This document shows, piece after piece, positions 31,392 through 41,140 of a DNA stretch of 41,994 bases. The stretch lies in NCBI GenBank assembly GCA_934630375.1, contig CAKTVQ010000014.1, forward strand, positions 1 through 41,994. Direction: 5' to 3'. The notes under the pieces were generated by a model that did no database searches, was not told the DNA's origin, and worked only from the letters and a program-made list of their open reading frames with translations. Position 1 is the stretch's first letter. Each line of letters starts with the position of its first letter. This DNA comes from an uncultured Collinsella sp. (GTDB taxonomy: Bacteria > Actinomycetota > Coriobacteriia > Coriobacteriales > Coriobacteriaceae). The translations under genes and the position numbers were made by a program.

Positions 31392-32840
31392 ATGGCAGAA
31401 TCTCGTGCGGAGCGTAAGGCTCGTCGTGCTTTGATCGAGGCGGCTGAGGGGTCGGAGGAGAAAAAATCTTCTAAGAAATCCAAGTCGTCTCAGGATGCGA
31501 AGGGTAAGTCGGCGAAGGGCAAGGCTAAGGCCAAGCGCCCCAGTTCTCGTCGGAGCGAGGACAAGGCATCTCAGACTCGCTCCAAGCGCTCGCATAAAGA
31601 TCCGGTTTCGTCTGCGCGTAAGGCTGTGGATCCCAAGTCGCCTTGTTCCATCATGCGGGCTTGTGGTGGGTGCACGGCGCTCAATCGTCCTTATAAGAAG
31701 CAGTTGGCGGCCAAGCAGGCTGCTATGGAGGAGCTGTTTGCTGAGCTCTGTGAGCGCGAGGGTATCGCCGTTGATCCCATTCGCGGTATGGGTGTTACCC
31801 TGGGCGACCCGGGCAAGTATCCTGCGCCGCGTGGTTTTCGTCATAAGGCTGCCACCCCCTTTGCTCCCGGCAAGGAGGGCGCTGTCCGCTGCGGCTTTTT
31901 TGAGCGCGGCACGCACAAGATCGTCGCCGTTCCCGAGTGCCCTGTCGAGGCCCCCGGTGCGCGCCAGATCCTCAACGGCATCGCGCGCGAGGCCGAACGT
32001 CTGCACATTCCCGCCTTTAACGAGGACAAGCATCTCGGTCTGCTTCGCTATGCCGTCGTGCGCTGCGGTTGGCGTACCGACCAGATTATGGTCACCCTCG
32101 TGACCGCTCAGCGCGACCTGCCGCATGCGCAGGAGTTCTTTGAGGCTGTCGCCGCACTCGATCCGCATATCGTCACCGTCGCTCAGAACATCAACGGTCG
32201 CCCCGGCAATGCCATCTTGGGTGAGGAGACTCGTATCGTCTATGGCGCCGAATGCATGCGCGACCAGCTGCTCGGCTGCGAGTTCGATATCTCCCCCACC
32301 GCGTTCTACCAGACCAATCCGCAGCAGACCGAGTTGCTCTATCAGCACGCGATTGACGGCATGGACCTGCAGCAGGGTGACATTCTTATGGACGCTTACT
32401 GCGGTAGCGGCACCATCGGTCTGTGCGCCGCGAAGGATACCCAGGACAGAGGTGTCGGCATTATGCTGCTCGGCGTGGAGCGCAACCCGGCGGGCATTGC
32501 CGACGCACGTCGCAATGCCGAGCTCAACGGACTCACCCGCAGCGCTTGGTTTATGGCCGACGACGCCACCGATTACATCTTGGACGCCGCCGACAACAAC
32601 GAGCGGATCGATGTCCTTTCCATCGACCCGCCGCGCGCCGGCTCCACCCCCGAGTTCCTCGAAGCCGCCTGCGCACTCAAACCGCGCCGCATCACCTACA
32701 TCAGCTGCAATCCCGTCACCCAAGAGCGCGACCTACACCAGCTCCTCGACGGAGGTTATCGCCTGCTCAAGATCACGCCGGTCGACATGTTCCCTCACAC
32801 CGACCACACCGAGACCGTCGCGGTCCTCGAGCGCCGCTAA
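31392..32840 (+). CDS. 23S rRNA (uracil-C5)-methyltransferase, RlmD/TrmA family
   Basis: A 482-residue S-adenosylmethionine-dependent enzyme that methylates uracil C5 in RNA. Residues 1-80 are a Lys/Ser/Arg-rich extension instead of a normal TRAM domain and may bind RNA. Cys85, Cys91, Cys94 (CSIMRACGGC) and Cys183 (PECPV) match the iron-sulfur ligands of RlmD-type enzymes. Then QTNPQQTELLY, the SAM-binding DAYCGSGTIGL, DPPRAGSTPEF and the catalytic cysteine in ISCNPVTQERDL. The ATG at 31392 was chosen because family-like charged sequence starts there; an ATG at 31338 lies upstream of the likely promoter. Target may be U747 or U1939; not decidable here. Base use in the first 200 codons is more T-rich than later. 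Confidence 0.88.
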   Translation: MAESRAERKARRALIEAAEGSEEKKSSKKSKSSQDAKGKSAKGKAKAKRPSSRRSEDKASQTRSKRSHKDPVSSARKAVDPKSPCSIMRACGGCTALNRPYKKQLAAKQAAMEELFAELCEREGIAVDPIRGMGVTLGDPGKYPAPRGFRHKAATPFAPGKEGAVRCGFFERGTHKIVAVPECPVEAPGARQILNGIAREAERLHIPAFNEDKHLGLLRYAVVRCGWRTDQIMVTLVTAQRDLPHAQEFFEAVAALDPHIVTVAQNINGRPGNAILGEETRIVYGAECMRDQLLGCEFDISPTAFYQTNPQQTELLYQHAIDGMDLQQGDILMDAYCGSGTIGLCAAKDTQDRGVGIMLLGVERNPAGIADARRNAELNGLTRSAWFMADDATDYILDAADNNERIDVLSIDPPRAGSTPEFLEAACALKPRRITYISCNPVTQERDLHQLLDGGYRLLKITPVDMFPHTDHTETVAVLERR

Positions 32841-32853
32841 TCCACCGGCACAA

Positions 32854-32888
32854 GAAAGGGGGCGGCCCGTCTGGACTGCCCCCTTCGC
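32854..32888. terminator. terminator between methyltransferase and PHP genes
   Basis: GAAAGGGGGC pairs with GCCCCCTTCG around a 14-base loop; on the minus strand it is followed by TTTCTTG. It serves two convergent genes. Confidence 0.75.
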
Positions 32889-32905
32889 TTGGCTTATGAA
32901 CTCCG

Positions 32906-33727
32906 CTACATCCCCTTGCGCAGGTCACACACGCCGGCTGCCGCCATCTCGCGAAGCAGCGTCTCGCGGTCGCGTGTCACGATCAAATCCAGCGGGAAGT
33001 GAATCTCGTCGAGCATCTTGCGCGCGTGATCGAGCTTGCCAATGGCCATGCCAATGTGGGCATCGGTCGACACGCCAATGCCCACGCCCAGCTCGGCGCA
33101 GCGCTCGGCGATCTTGCGGCATACGGCCCAATGCTCAGTGTCGTTGCCATGCTCAAGACTATGGTTATTGATCTCGATAATCTTGTGCTTGGCCTTGGCC
33201 GCCAGCAGCACCTCATCGATATCGAACGGCACGCCCGAGCGCCCCGTATGCCCCAGCATGAACACCTTGGAGTGATCCAGGGCATTGATGTACATCTGGG
33301 TCGTTTGGGCGAGCGTCGCGCCTTCGGCAAACTGCGGGTTATGCACGCTTGCCACCAAATAATCCAAATTACGCGTCACCAAATCGAACAGCGAATGCTG
33401 GTGACTGTACGAATCGCCGGCAATATCGAGCGAAACGGGAATGTCCTCGCCAAACAGGCCTCCATCCAGCGAAACGATATCGGCCTCGGCACCACGCAGC
33501 ACCAGCACGCCGCTCCAAATGCGCGGCCAGATATCCTGGTTAATAAAGAATTGGAAACTGCGCAGGTCATTGGGACAAGGCGTAACCATCGAGCTTAAAT
33601 GATCGGCGGAACCGAGCACCTGAAGGCCGCGCTCTGCCGCCCAATAGATGTTCTCCTCGATGGTTGAGTACGCATGCGCAGAGAACATCGTATGAGTATG
33701 AATATCACAAGAAAGAAGGTAGGGCAT
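32906..33727 (-). CDS. PHP-domain phosphoesterase, YcdX-like
   Basis: A 273-residue metal-dependent hydrolase of the PHP family, similar to YcdX-type phosphatases. It begins MPYLLSCDIHTHTMFSAHAY; the HTH pair gives first metal ligands. Further ligands are in GSADH, RGAEADI, VASVHNP, EINNHS and VSTDAHIG, and the set looks complete for a trinuclear site. AAGGAGA five bases before ATG 33727 fixes the start; longer readings to 33871 run over the promoter. On the minus strand TTTACG (33789-33794) and TACAAT (33765-33770), 18 bases apart, are a likely promoter. Substrate is unknown; it lies alone between an aminotransferase gene and rlmD. Confidence 0.88.
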   Translation of the reverse strand: MPYLLSCDIHTHTMFSAHAYSTIEENIYWAAERGLQVLGSADHLSSMVTPCPNDLRSFQFFINQDIWPRIWSGVLVLRGAEADIVSLDGGLFGEDIPVSLDIAGDSYSHQHSLFDLVTRNLDYLVASVHNPQFAEGATLAQTTQMYINALDHSKVFMLGHTGRSGVPFDIDEVLLAAKAKHKIIEINNHSLEHGNDTEHWAVCRKIAERCAELGVGIGVSTDAHIGMAIGKLDHARKMLDEIHFPLDLIVTRDRETLLREMAAAGVCDLRKGM

Positions 33728-33826
33728 CGGGTCTCCTTGTCCAGTATGGCCGTCGCGTATATTCATTGTACGCATAGCTTTCGGCAGTCGTAAAACTGCT
33801 TCATCCCAATCACACAACGGCATAGA

Positions 33827-33860
33827 CAACGGGGTCTGGCTTAGCACCAAACCCCGTTTC
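33827..33860 (-). terminator. weak terminator after aminotransferase gene
   Basis: AACGGGGT (33828-33835) and ACCCCGTT (33851-33858) form a perfect stem; the minus-strand tail is GTCTATG without a T run, so termination may be partial or factor-dependent. Confidence 0.5.
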
Positions 33861-33886
33861 ACGTAAAACATTGTAAGCAGAGCGCT

Positions 33887-35077
33887 TTACTTTCGACGAT
33901 ATTCGTCGGCCAGTTGCTTCCAGGCAGGCAACGAATTGACGATGGTCTCGTAGCTCACACAGTAGCCAAGGCGGAACCAGCCCGGCATGCCAAAACTATC
34001 CGAAGGCACCGCGAGCAGTTCGTACTTCTTCGCGCGCTCGCAGAAAGCGTTCGCATCGGGCTCCAGCGCCTTCACCCACAAGTAGAATGCACCATCCGGC
34101 TCAACATAGGTGTAGCCGTACTCCGCTAGTGCATCGGTAAGCGCGGTGCGGTTGCGCGCATAGGCCTCGACATCGCTCGGTTCATCAATGCAGTCGATGA
34201 TTACACGCTGGAAGAGGGCCGGTGCGCACACGAAGCCCAGCGTGCGGGCGGCACCGGCAACGGCCGGCATCAGGCGAGCAGCCTGCGGATTGGTATTGGG
34301 AACCAAAATCCAGCCCACGCGCTCGCCCGGCAGCGAAAGCGACTTGGAATACGAGTAGCACACCACGGTGTTCTCGTAGATCGAGGGCACCCAAGGCACC
34401 CCGGCACCGTACACGATCTCGCGGTACGGCTCATCAGAGATGAGCGTGATTGGGTTCTCGGAATCGCGCTTGGCGTTGACCTCGCGTAAAACATTGGCCA
34501 GTCGCGTCAGTGTATCGCGCGTATACACTGCACCGGTCGGGTTGTTGGGTGAGTCGATAATGACGGCAGCGGTCTTATCGGTAATCGCCTTGAGCACGTT
34601 ATCCACGCTCAGCTGGAACGTATCTTCATCGGCGAGCGCCTCGACGCACGTGCAACCAGCTTTCTCGATCCACACGCGATACTCCGGGAAGTACGGAGCG
34701 ATAACGATGACCTCGTCGCCCGGATTGGTAATCGCGTTGAGCGTGCAGGTGAGCGAAGCCGCGGCACCCACCGTCATAAAGACGTCCTTGCCCTCATAGC
34801 TCGTGCCAAAACGGCGGTTGAGCGACTCGGCCACGGCGGTACGGCACTGCGGCAGACCCGGTGCAGGCGTGTATCCATGCAGCTGGTCGCTCGGCAGCTC
34901 CAAGGCCTTCTTAATGGACTCAGCCACGGCGGCAGGTGCCGGAACGCTCGGGTTACCCAGTGAGAAATCGAACACGTTTTCCGCGCCGATCTGCGCTTTG
35001 CGCTCAAGGCCGTAGCTAAAGATCTCACGGATGATGGAGCTTTCCGCACCGCGAGCATACATAGTTTCGTTGATCAT
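33887..35077 (-). CDS. class I/II pyridoxal-phosphate aminotransferase
   Basis: A 396-residue fold-type I aminotransferase. The PLP-binding lysine is in YSYSKSLSLPGERVGW; other cofactor contacts are SPNNPTG (Asn), ISDEPYREIVYG (Asp and Tyr) and the substrate arginine in GWFRLGYC. The N-terminus has FDFSLGNPSVPAP and GYTPAPGLPQCR, as in aspartate or alanine aminotransferases of this group. AAAGGGG upstream of ATG 35077 supports the start. It is single-gene, with a strong palindrome upstream at 35182-35245. The amino acid handled cannot be told from sequence alone; aspartate or an aromatic acid is possible. Confidence 0.92.
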   Translation of the reverse strand: MINETMYARGAESSIIREIFSYGLERKAQIGAENVFDFSLGNPSVPAPAAVAESIKKALELPSDQLHGYTPAPGLPQCRTAVAESLNRRFGTSYEGKDVFMTVGAAASLTCTLNAITNPGDEVIVIAPYFPEYRVWIEKAGCTCVEALADEDTFQLSVDNVLKAITDKTAAVIIDSPNNPTGAVYTRDTLTRLANVLREVNAKRDSENPITLISDEPYREIVYGAGVPWVPSIYENTVVCYSYSKSLSLPGERVGWILVPNTNPQAARLMPAVAGAARTLGFVCAPALFQRVIIDCIDEPSDVEAYARNRTALTDALAEYGYTYVEPDGAFYLWVKALEPDANAFCERAKKYELLAVPSDSFGMPGWFRLGYCVSYETIVNSLPAWKQLADEYRRK

Positions 35078-35181
35078 CTGTTCCCCTTTCGCATAGGCGC
35101 TATTGTACGCTTTAGCTGAGCAAAGTGCCGCAGCAATGCAGATCGAAATTTATCGGATTCGCCTATGGCCGGCAGACAGCC

Positions 35182-35245
35182 CTGTTGATTGGGGACAGAC
35201 TTAAATGCGTGAAAACGCTCATTTAAGTCTGTCCCCAATCAACAG
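35182..35245. repeat. GGGACAG-core palindrome with perfect 26-bp arms (copy 6)
   Basis: CTGTTGATTGGGGACAGACT plus TAAATG pairs exactly with CATTTA plus AGTCTGTCCCCAATCAACAG. The loop is 12 bases. It lies between ftsH and the aminotransferase start. Unlike the other copies the GGGGACAG core is present in both arms, so it is paired rather than in the loop. Confidence 0.75.
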
Positions 35246-35267
35246 ACGGCCCCATATCGCTCAAAAA

Positions 35268-35301
35268 GAAAAGCCTCCACAGGTTTCCCCGCGGAGGCTT
35301 T
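35268..35301 (-). terminator. ftsH terminator
   Basis: AAAGCCTCC pairs with GGAGGCTTT, followed on the minus strand by TCTTTTT. It lies about 12 bases after the ftsH stop. Confidence 0.9.
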
Positions 35302-35312
35302 CGTGACAAAGA

Positions 35313-37460
35313 TTACTCGTCGACGTCAGTATTGCCGTCGGCCTTCTTTTCGTCAGCGTTCTCGGCATCGTCAGCATCCTCGGATGCGACGTCGGCATCC
35401 TCCTGCATAGCCGCCTGTGCAAAGGCCGCGGCATCAGCCGCCAGCTCCTCCTCGCTCATGCGAGGCGCGCGCTTCTTGGTCGGCATGCCGGCCGCCTTGG
35501 CATTGCGCTCCTCCTTGGCCGCCAGGATATCGCCCTCGCGCTCAAGGTAGGCATCCCACTCGTTGTCGAGCAGGGCGTTCACGGCGTCGCCTTCGACGGT
35601 CTCGCGCTCAAGCAGCACCTTCGCCATCAGATCGAGCTGATCGCGACGGGCATCCAAAATCTCGACCGCACGGCGATGGGCTTCGCGCATGATGCGCTGA
35701 ACCTCGATATCGATGCGGCGCGCCGTCTCCTCGGAGTAATCCTGGTGATCGGCGTAATCGCGGCCCAGGAATACCTGATGCTGCGCCTCACCAAACACTT
35801 GCGTGCCCAGCTCCTCGCTCATGCCCAAACGCGTAACCATCTCGCGCGCCATCTTGGTCGCGCGTTCCAGGTCGTTGCTCGCGCCCGACGTGATGTCGTC
35901 GCACATGAGCTCCTCGGCGACGCGACCGCCCAAGAACACGGCGAGCTCGTCGAGCATCTCGTTCTTGGTCTTGAGGAAGTGATCCTCCTGCGGAAGCTGC
36001 AGTGTGTAGCCCAGGGCCTGACCGCGGCTGACGATCGAGATCTTATGAACCGGATCGGAATGCTCCAAGATGTGGCCCACCAGGGCGTGACCGCTCTCGT
36101 GGTAAGCAATCGTGGTGCGCTCGGCTTCGGTCATCACGCGACCCTTGCGTTGCGGTCCGGCAATCACACGCTCCATCGACTCCTCGACCTCGTCCATCGA
36201 GATCACGGAACGATGACGGCGAGCGGCCAGCAGCGCAGACTCGTTGAGCAGGTTCGCCAAATCGGCACCAGTAAAGCCAACGGTCATCTGGGCGAGCTTC
36301 TCAAACTTAACGTCCTCGTCCATCGGCTTGTTCTCAGCATGCACGCGCAAGATCTGCTCGCGGCCCTTTACGTCCGGGCGGTCGACCGTGACTTGGCGGT
36401 CAAAACGGCCGGGGCGCAGCAATGCCGGGTCCAGAATATCGGGGCGGTTGGTCGCGGCGATCAGGATGACCGACTCGCTTTCCTCAAAACCGTCCATCTC
36501 GACCAGCAGCTGGTTGAGCGTCTGCTCGCGCTCGTCGTGGCCGCCGCCCAAACCGGCTCCGCGCTGACGTCCCACGGCATCGATCTCGTCAATAAAGATG
36601 ATTGACGGAGCCTGAGACTTGGCCTCCTTAAAAAGGTCGCGCACGCGGCTGGCGCCGACGCCCACGAACATCTCGACAAAGTCGGAACCCGAGATGCTAA
36701 AAAACGGCACGCCCGCCTCGCCGGCAACGGCCTTAGCCAGCAGGGTCTTACCGGTACCCGGAGGGCCAACCAGCAACACGCCACGCGGAATCTTGGCGCC
36801 CAGCTTGCGATAGCGGTCCGGATCGCTCAAAAAGTCGCGGATCTCTTCGAGCTCCTCGACTGCCTCGTCCACGCCGGCAACGTCCTCGAACTTGACCTTG
36901 GGACGCGTAGCCTCGTTGGTCTTGGCATTGGTCTTGCCAAACTGCATGTTCCTATTATTGGCGCCCATCATCTGGCGCATAAAGTAGAACATGATGGCGA
37001 TCAGGGCAATCGTCGGCAGCACGCTCATCGCCAAGTCGCCCCAAAAATCGGGGTCGTTGGTGTTGACGATGTACTTGGTGTCGGGGTGCTCCGCCATAAG
37101 CTCGGCAAGCGAATCGGAGCCGACATAGGTCGAGGAAAAGCTCTTTAGCTCGCTCGTATCGCCCTTGTCCTTTTTCGTCTTCCAGTAATGACCCGCCACG
37201 CTTCCGTCTTGAACCGTATAGGTCAAATCTTCGACGCGATCCTGCTTAATGGCGCTGACCATCTCGCTCGTCGCGAGCTTGACGGTATTGCTGGAGCTGG
37301 CAAAGCCGGAGCCCATATTAAAGAAGGCATAGCCCAGAAGCGCGCAAGCCAAAATAAAATACAGCCAGCCCGTACGCGTGGGCTTCTTGCCTCCGGGCAT
37401 CCCCGGGATCTTTGGGTCCCGGGGAGTCTGGGAATTGTTGTCGTTACGGTCGTCGGGCAT
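35313..37460 (-). CDS. ftsH: ATP-dependent zinc metalloprotease FtsH
   Basis: A 715-residue membrane-anchored AAA+ protease that degrades misfolded and regulatory proteins. Transmembrane helices lie at about 31-49 and 142-164, with a small external domain between. Walker A is GPPGTGKT (232-239), Walker [12 protein letters not shown] (286-296), then the second region of homology around RPGRFDRQV. The zinc site is HESGH (454-458), with the third ligand in [14 protein letters not shown]. The last 50 residues are acidic and Ala/Asp-rich, probably flexible. GGAGG lies in the end of hpt, about 12 bases before ATG 37460; hpt ends one base away, so the pair is cotranscribed. Confidence 0.97.
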   Translation of the reverse strand: MPDDRNDNNSQTPRDPKIPGMPGGKKPTRTGWLYFILACALLGYAFFNMGSGFASSSNTVKLATSEMVSAIKQDRVEDLTYTVQDGSVAGHYWKTKKDKGDTSELKSFSSTYVGSDSLAELMAEHPDTKYIVNTNDPDFWGDLAMSVLPTIALIAIMFYFMRQMMGANNRNMQFGKTNAKTNEATRPKVKFEDVAGVDEAVEELEEIRDFLSDPDRYRKLGAKIPRGVLLVGPPGTGKTLLAKAVAGEAGVPFFSISGSDFVEMFVGVGASRVRDLFKEAKSQAPSIIFIDEIDAVGRQRGAGLGGGHDEREQTLNQLLVEMDGFEESESVILIAATNRPDILDPALLRPGRFDRQVTVDRPDVKGREQILRVHAENKPMDEDVKFEKLAQMTVGFTGADLANLLNESALLAARRHRSVISMDEVEESMERVIAGPQRKGRVMTEAERTTIAYHESGHALVGHILEHSDPVHKISIVSRGQALGYTLQLPQEDHFLKTKNEMLDELAVFLGGRVAEELMCDDITSGASNDLERATKMAREMVTRLGMSEELGTQVFGEAQHQVFLGRDYADHQDYSEETARRIDIEVQRIMREAHRRAVEILDARRDQLDLMAKVLLERETVEGDAVNALLDNEWDAYLEREGDILAAKEERNAKAAGMPTKKRAPRMSEEELAADAAAFAQAAMQEDADVASEDADDAENADEKKADGNTDVDE

Positions 37461-37461
37461 C

Positions 37462-38010
37462 TTACGAATAAACCTCCGGTTTCAAAATGCCCAGATACGG
37501 AAGGTTACGATAGCGCTCGGCATAGTCGAGGCCGTAGCCCACCACAAAGGCATCGGGGCAATGGGTTCCAACATACTTGGGCGTGACGGCCGAGACGCGG
37601 TCCTCAACGTCCTTCCACAGGAAGGCGGCGACCTCCAGCGAGGCGGGCTTGCGGCTCTCAAGGTTCTTCATCAGATACTTGAGCGTCAGCCCCGAGTCCA
37701 GAATGTCCTCGACGATCAGCACGTCGCGACCACGGATGTCGATATCCAGGTCCTTAATGATACGCACGATGCCCGAAGACTTCACACCGTCGCCATAGCT
37801 CGAAACAGCCATGAAATCGATGTTGGTCGGCAGCTCGATCTTACGCATCAGGTCGCCCATAAAGACCACGGCGCCGCGCAGGACCGCAATCAGCACCAGA
37901 TCCTTACCCGCATAGTCGCGCGTAATCTGCTCGCCCAAGCGAGAGACGATACCGTCGATATCCTCCTGCGTAAACAGAACCTTCTCGATATCCGGATGTT
38001 GAGAAGCCAT
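37462..38010 (-). CDS. hpt: hypoxanthine phosphoribosyltransferase
   Basis: A 182-residue purine salvage enzyme that makes IMP (and often GMP) from the base and PRPP. The PRPP-binding motif is VLIVEDILDSGLTL (VEDILDSG at 100-107); the flexible loop has FMAVSSYGDG; the purine-contact segment is PDAFVVGYGLDYAERYRNLPY. The tilS-hpt-ftsH order is common in Gram-positive bacteria and is kept here. Start ATG 38010 follows AAGAAAGGG. TGCTAGAAT on the minus strand (10 bases around 38068-38076) is an extended -10 box in the 148-base gap after tilS, so the gene may have its own promoter as well. Confidence 0.96.
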   Translation of the reverse strand: MASQHPDIEKVLFTQEDIDGIVSRLGEQITRDYAGKDLVLIAVLRGAVVFMGDLMRKIELPTNIDFMAVSSYGDGVKSSGIVRIIKDLDIDIRGRDVLIVEDILDSGLTLKYLMKNLESRKPASLEVAAFLWKDVEDRVSAVTPKYVGTHCPDAFVVGYGLDYAERYRNLPYLGILKPEVYS

Positions 38011-38158
38011 GACAACCCTTTCTTGTGCTTAATCGCCCACACACCGCCGTATGGACGCGAACTACACATTCTAGCAGCGCACGGGGTATATTTTCCAGCC
38101 CGCGCACCATCAGCGCGGGAATACCGTCAACGTCGCACAGAATAGCAGGCGTGGGACG

Positions 38159-39700
38159 CTATTCCGCATCGACCACGCGGAGCAGATATGCCACGCGCGT
38201 TGCGGCCGTGCACTTAAAACGCTCGTCCGCGCGAACTCCGGCGACCCACACCACGGCACCCCCCGGCGCCGTCCTCACCATTGGCACGCCGGCGCGCTCG
38301 GAAACGGGAATGCGAGCCTCACCTAGCAAGTCGGATACTTTCTTGCTTCGACCACTCATCCCCAACGGGCACATCACGTCTCCCGGTGCGGGACCGTCCA
38401 CCCACAGGCGCGCCAATCGCGCCTCGGCAGGGATCTCGCCACGCGAGCCCGCCAGGATCCGCTCACTATCGCTGTCGGCAAAACCCAGGGCAGCCGCGTC
38501 TACCAAAGCTGTCACTTCCCCGGCAGCCGCAAGCTCACGGGCGCGGCGCACGATATCGCATCCCAGCTCAACGGCCATCGGCTCTGCAACCAGCATACGT
38601 CCCCCGCCCAGCGGCAAACGGCCGGGTATGGTAATCCAGTCCGCGACCAGGCCCTCGCGAGCCGCCGGCGCCTTAAACGCCAGCATGCCAAACTCAATGC
38701 GTGCGTCAATCCCCGCCGGAAGCGTGACCGAGCCGGCGCCCTCGGCAACGCAGGAAAGGACTCGCTCCACATGTCGCATCTCTGGACGAGCGTCCGGATC
38801 GATGCGCTTAATCGCCAGTCGCACGATGCGCCGCGCGATTACCACCTCGGCCGCAGCAAGGCGCCTGGCATCGAGCACCAGCGCGCCCGCCGCCTCCTTA
38901 CGCAGGCAGCTTCGAAACGCCTGTGCCGAAAGCTGGGAAAGAAAGGCGTCTTCGTCGCCCAGAATTTCGCAAGCGGCGCCAATCGTCTTACAGACGTTCG
39001 TGTTGCGCTGCGCCACCACCGGCATCACCCGATGGCGCACATAGTTACGCAGGTACGAAACGTCCTCGTTGCTTTCATCTTCCCGCCATGGCTGACCGTG
39101 CACCTGCAGATAGCTCACGAGCTCATCATGCGTGAGGTCGAGCAAGGGGCGCACCACAATGCTCCGACGGCGTGGAATGCTTGATAGACCCGCGGGACCC
39201 GACCCTTTAATGGCATTCATCAAAAATGTTTCCGCGCGGTCCGACGAGGTATGCGCGGTACAGATACGAGCCGCCGTCCGCGGTGCGCCCGATTCGGCAC
39301 AAAGTTCGCGAACATATCTCCGTGCCGCGGCATAGCGCACCTCGCGGGCCGCAGCCTCGATATTGCCCGATTCGTCATCAAAATAGGCATGCTCAACACA
39401 CAGCGGCAAGCCGTATTGCACGCAAAGATCACGCACAAAGGCCTCGTCACCGTCAGACGCCTTGCCTCGCAGATGATGGTTCACATGCAGCACGTGCAAA
39501 CGCTCGCGTGCAATGGAAGCGATGCCGCGCCCGTCCTGGATATCCAGCTTTGATGTGCAAGCCATAAGGAGCAGCGCCGTCGAGTCCGCACCGCCTGATA
39601 CCATGAGCACTACGGGGGCAGCGGTCTGCCGCGTTGCCAGAACGTTCTTATCCGTCCTCGGCGCGGCATGATGTCCATAGTGCTGAGATACCGTTGGCAT
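38159..39700 (-). CDS. tilS: tRNA(Ile)-lysidine synthetase
   Basis: A 513-residue PP-loop ATPase that changes C34 of the CAU anticodon of tRNA-Ile to lysidine so that AUA is read. The ATP-binding motif is MVSGGADSTALLLMA (SGGADS at 35-40). HHLRGKASDGDEAFVRDLC and RICTAHTSSDRAETFLMNAIKGSGPAGLSSIP, the latter beginning near residue 167, are typical TilS segments. The C-terminal substrate-binding part is long and ends DERFKCTAATRVAYLLRVV. Start ATG 39700 has GAGGAGGAAG upstream. Only 48 bases separate it from the divergent metallo-hydrolase gene, so the two promoters must overlap. Confidence 0.95.
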   Translation of the reverse strand: MPTVSQHYGHHAAPRTDKNVLATRQTAAPVVLMVSGGADSTALLLMACTSKLDIQDGRGIASIARERLHVLHVNHHLRGKASDGDEAFVRDLCVQYGLPLCVEHAYFDDESGNIEAAAREVRYAAARRYVRELCAESGAPRTAARICTAHTSSDRAETFLMNAIKGSGPAGLSSIPRRRSIVVRPLLDLTHDELVSYLQVHGQPWREDESNEDVSYLRNYVRHRVMPVVAQRNTNVCKTIGAACEILGDEDAFLSQLSAQAFRSCLRKEAAGALVLDARRLAAAEVVIARRIVRLAIKRIDPDARPEMRHVERVLSCVAEGAGSVTLPAGIDARIEFGMLAFKAPAAREGLVADWITIPGRLPLGGGRMLVAEPMAVELGCDIVRRARELAAAGEVTALVDAAALGFADSDSERILAGSRGEIPAEARLARLWVDGPAPGDVMCPLGMSGRSKKVSDLLGEARIPVSERAGVPMVRTAPGGAVVWVAGVRADERFKCTAATRVAYLLRVVDAE

Positions 39701-39748
39701 TCGCTTCCTCCTCTATTCGTCCGCACCCATTGTATCCTTTGGAATCTT

Positions 39749-40558
39749 ATGTCTCGCCTGCACCTTCATATCCTTGGCAGCGGCTCAAAAGGCAACTGCG
39801 CGCTCATCGAAGGCCCCCGGGGGCTCATCATGATCGATAACGGCCTGTCCCGCCGCGAGACACTTAAACGCATGGCGGAGCTTGGCCTCTCGGCAGACGA
39901 CGTCGCCGCTCTTGTAATCACTCATGAGCATGGAGACCATATCAAGGGGCTCGATGTATGGTGCAAGCACTGGCATGGCCCCCTCTTTGCCAGTAGGGAC
40001 ACCCTTTCATGCAAAGAAAACCTCGCGCACCTGCCCGTGGAGGAATTTGACCCCGGCGACACGCTCCCCATTGCCGGCATCCAGGTACAAACCTACTCAA
40101 CATCGCACGATGTCATCAATCCTGTCGGCTATCGATTCAATGCTCTCGATGATTCCATTGGGTTTGCCACCGACACCGGAGAGTTGTCGAGCAAGGCCAT
40201 AGGCATCCTCAAAGACTGTCGAGTTCTCGCGCTCGAAAGCAACCACGATGTAACTATGTTGCGCGAAGGACCGTACCCACGCTTTCTTCAGGAGCGCATC
40301 CTGTCCACAAAGGGGCATCTCTCCAACAACCAAGCCGCCGAAGCCGCGCGAGAACTTGTTACCGATCGCACAGAACAGCTCATCGCCATGCACATCAGCC
40401 AGGACAATAATCGTCCAAGCCTTACCGTCAAAAGCTATGCCAACGCGCTTGATGCAAGTCTCGATGATGAACTCGGCAGCTCAGCCACCTGTCTTCAAGG
40501 GCCACGGAAGCTCTCGATACGCCCTGCAAGTCAGTATCAACCGACAACTATTCAATAG
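39749..40558 (+). CDS. MBL-fold metallo-hydrolase, WalJ/YycJ-like
   Basis: A 269-residue metallo-beta-lactamase-fold hydrolase. The metal motif is THEHGDHIKG (His59, His61, Asp63, His64); other ligands are TSHDV, TDTGEL and ESNHD, with GHLSN near the C-terminus. It begins LHILGSGSKGNCALIEG, the WalJ/YycJ family start; these proteins are linked to cell-wall signalling and possibly DNA ends, without a firm activity. The ATG at 39749 has only weak GGA upstream. TATCCT at 39733 could be a -10 box, giving a nearly leaderless mRNA. It is divergent from tilS. No WalK or WalR gene is in the window. The last 25 residues look unstructured. Confidence 0.88.
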   Translation: MSRLHLHILGSGSKGNCALIEGPRGLIMIDNGLSRRETLKRMAELGLSADDVAALVITHEHGDHIKGLDVWCKHWHGPLFASRDTLSCKENLAHLPVEEFDPGDTLPIAGIQVQTYSTSHDVINPVGYRFNALDDSIGFATDTGELSSKAIGILKDCRVLALESNHDVTMLREGPYPRFLQERILSTKGHLSNNQAAEAARELVTDRTEQLIAMHISQDNNRPSLTVKSYANALDASLDDELGSSATCLQGPRKLSIRPASQYQPTTIQ

Positions 40559-40573
40559 CCCACTCAAGACAAC

Positions 40574-40608
40574 AAAAGAGGGCTGGGAATCACTTCCCAG
40601 CCCCCTTA
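40574..40608. terminator. bidirectional terminator after MBL and hsp20 genes
   Basis: GGGCTGGGAA pairs with TTCCCAGCCC around TCAC. Minus strand continues CTCTTTTG; plus strand continues CCTTAATT. It serves two convergent genes. Confidence 0.85.
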
Positions 40609-40639
40609 ATTCATACTCTCGATTGAAGCAGAGCCATCA

Positions 40640-41071
40640 TTAGTCGATAGAAATCTTCGTGACGTTCTTCTTCTCGACAATCTTGGGAACCGTAACGGTC
40701 AGGATGCCGTCAGCATACTTAGCCGAAAGGCCCTCGCTCGAAGCGTCCTTCAGATACACGCCGCGCGTCGCGCTGTACGAGCCGAACTCCTTCTGGAGGA
40801 AGTTCTTGCCCTCGTTTTCGGCGCTCTCCTCGACGTTCACACTGATCGACAGGCGACCCTCATTGAGCTCAACGTCGATGTCATCCTTGGCGACACCGGT
40901 AAGATACGCCTTGACCTCGTAGCCATCGCCCTTGTCCTCAACGTCAACGGGGAACGCCTTGGAGGCAATCGAGCTATTCGCCAGATCGGTCATATCATCA
41001 AACAGATCGAAAAGCGAGCTAGCAGAAGGACGAACGCCAAAAACCGAACGATAAGGAACCATGCTTGCCAT
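40640..41071 (-). CDS. small heat-shock protein, Hsp20/alpha-crystallin family
   Basis: A 143-residue holding chaperone. The alpha-crystallin domain spans about residues 38-135: AFPVDVEDKGDGYEVKAYLTGVAKDDIDVELNEGRLSISVNVEES is its first half, and GVYLKDASSEGLSAKYADGILTVTVPK the second, with the conserved A-x-x-x-n-G-v-L form (AKYADGILTV). The C-terminal IXI-type tail is ITKISID-like (VTKISID). AGGAG eight bases before ATG 41071 fixes the start; an ATG at 41104 adds 11 residues without a ribosome site. The AT-rich upstream gap has TATATA boxes and repeated TAAGTCTA, so stress-controlled expression is likely. Confidence 0.93.
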   Translation of the reverse strand: MASMVPYRSVFGVRPSASSLFDLFDDMTDLANSSIASKAFPVDVEDKGDGYEVKAYLTGVAKDDIDVELNEGRLSISVNVEESAENEGKNFLQKEFGSYSATRGVYLKDASSEGLSAKYADGILTVTVPKIVEKKNVTKISID

Positions 41072-41140
41072 GTTTACCACTCCTTGTAAGGACTGCCGAG
41101 CCATCTTCTAGGTGACTGGGACTTCTTTTGACGCTCTTAT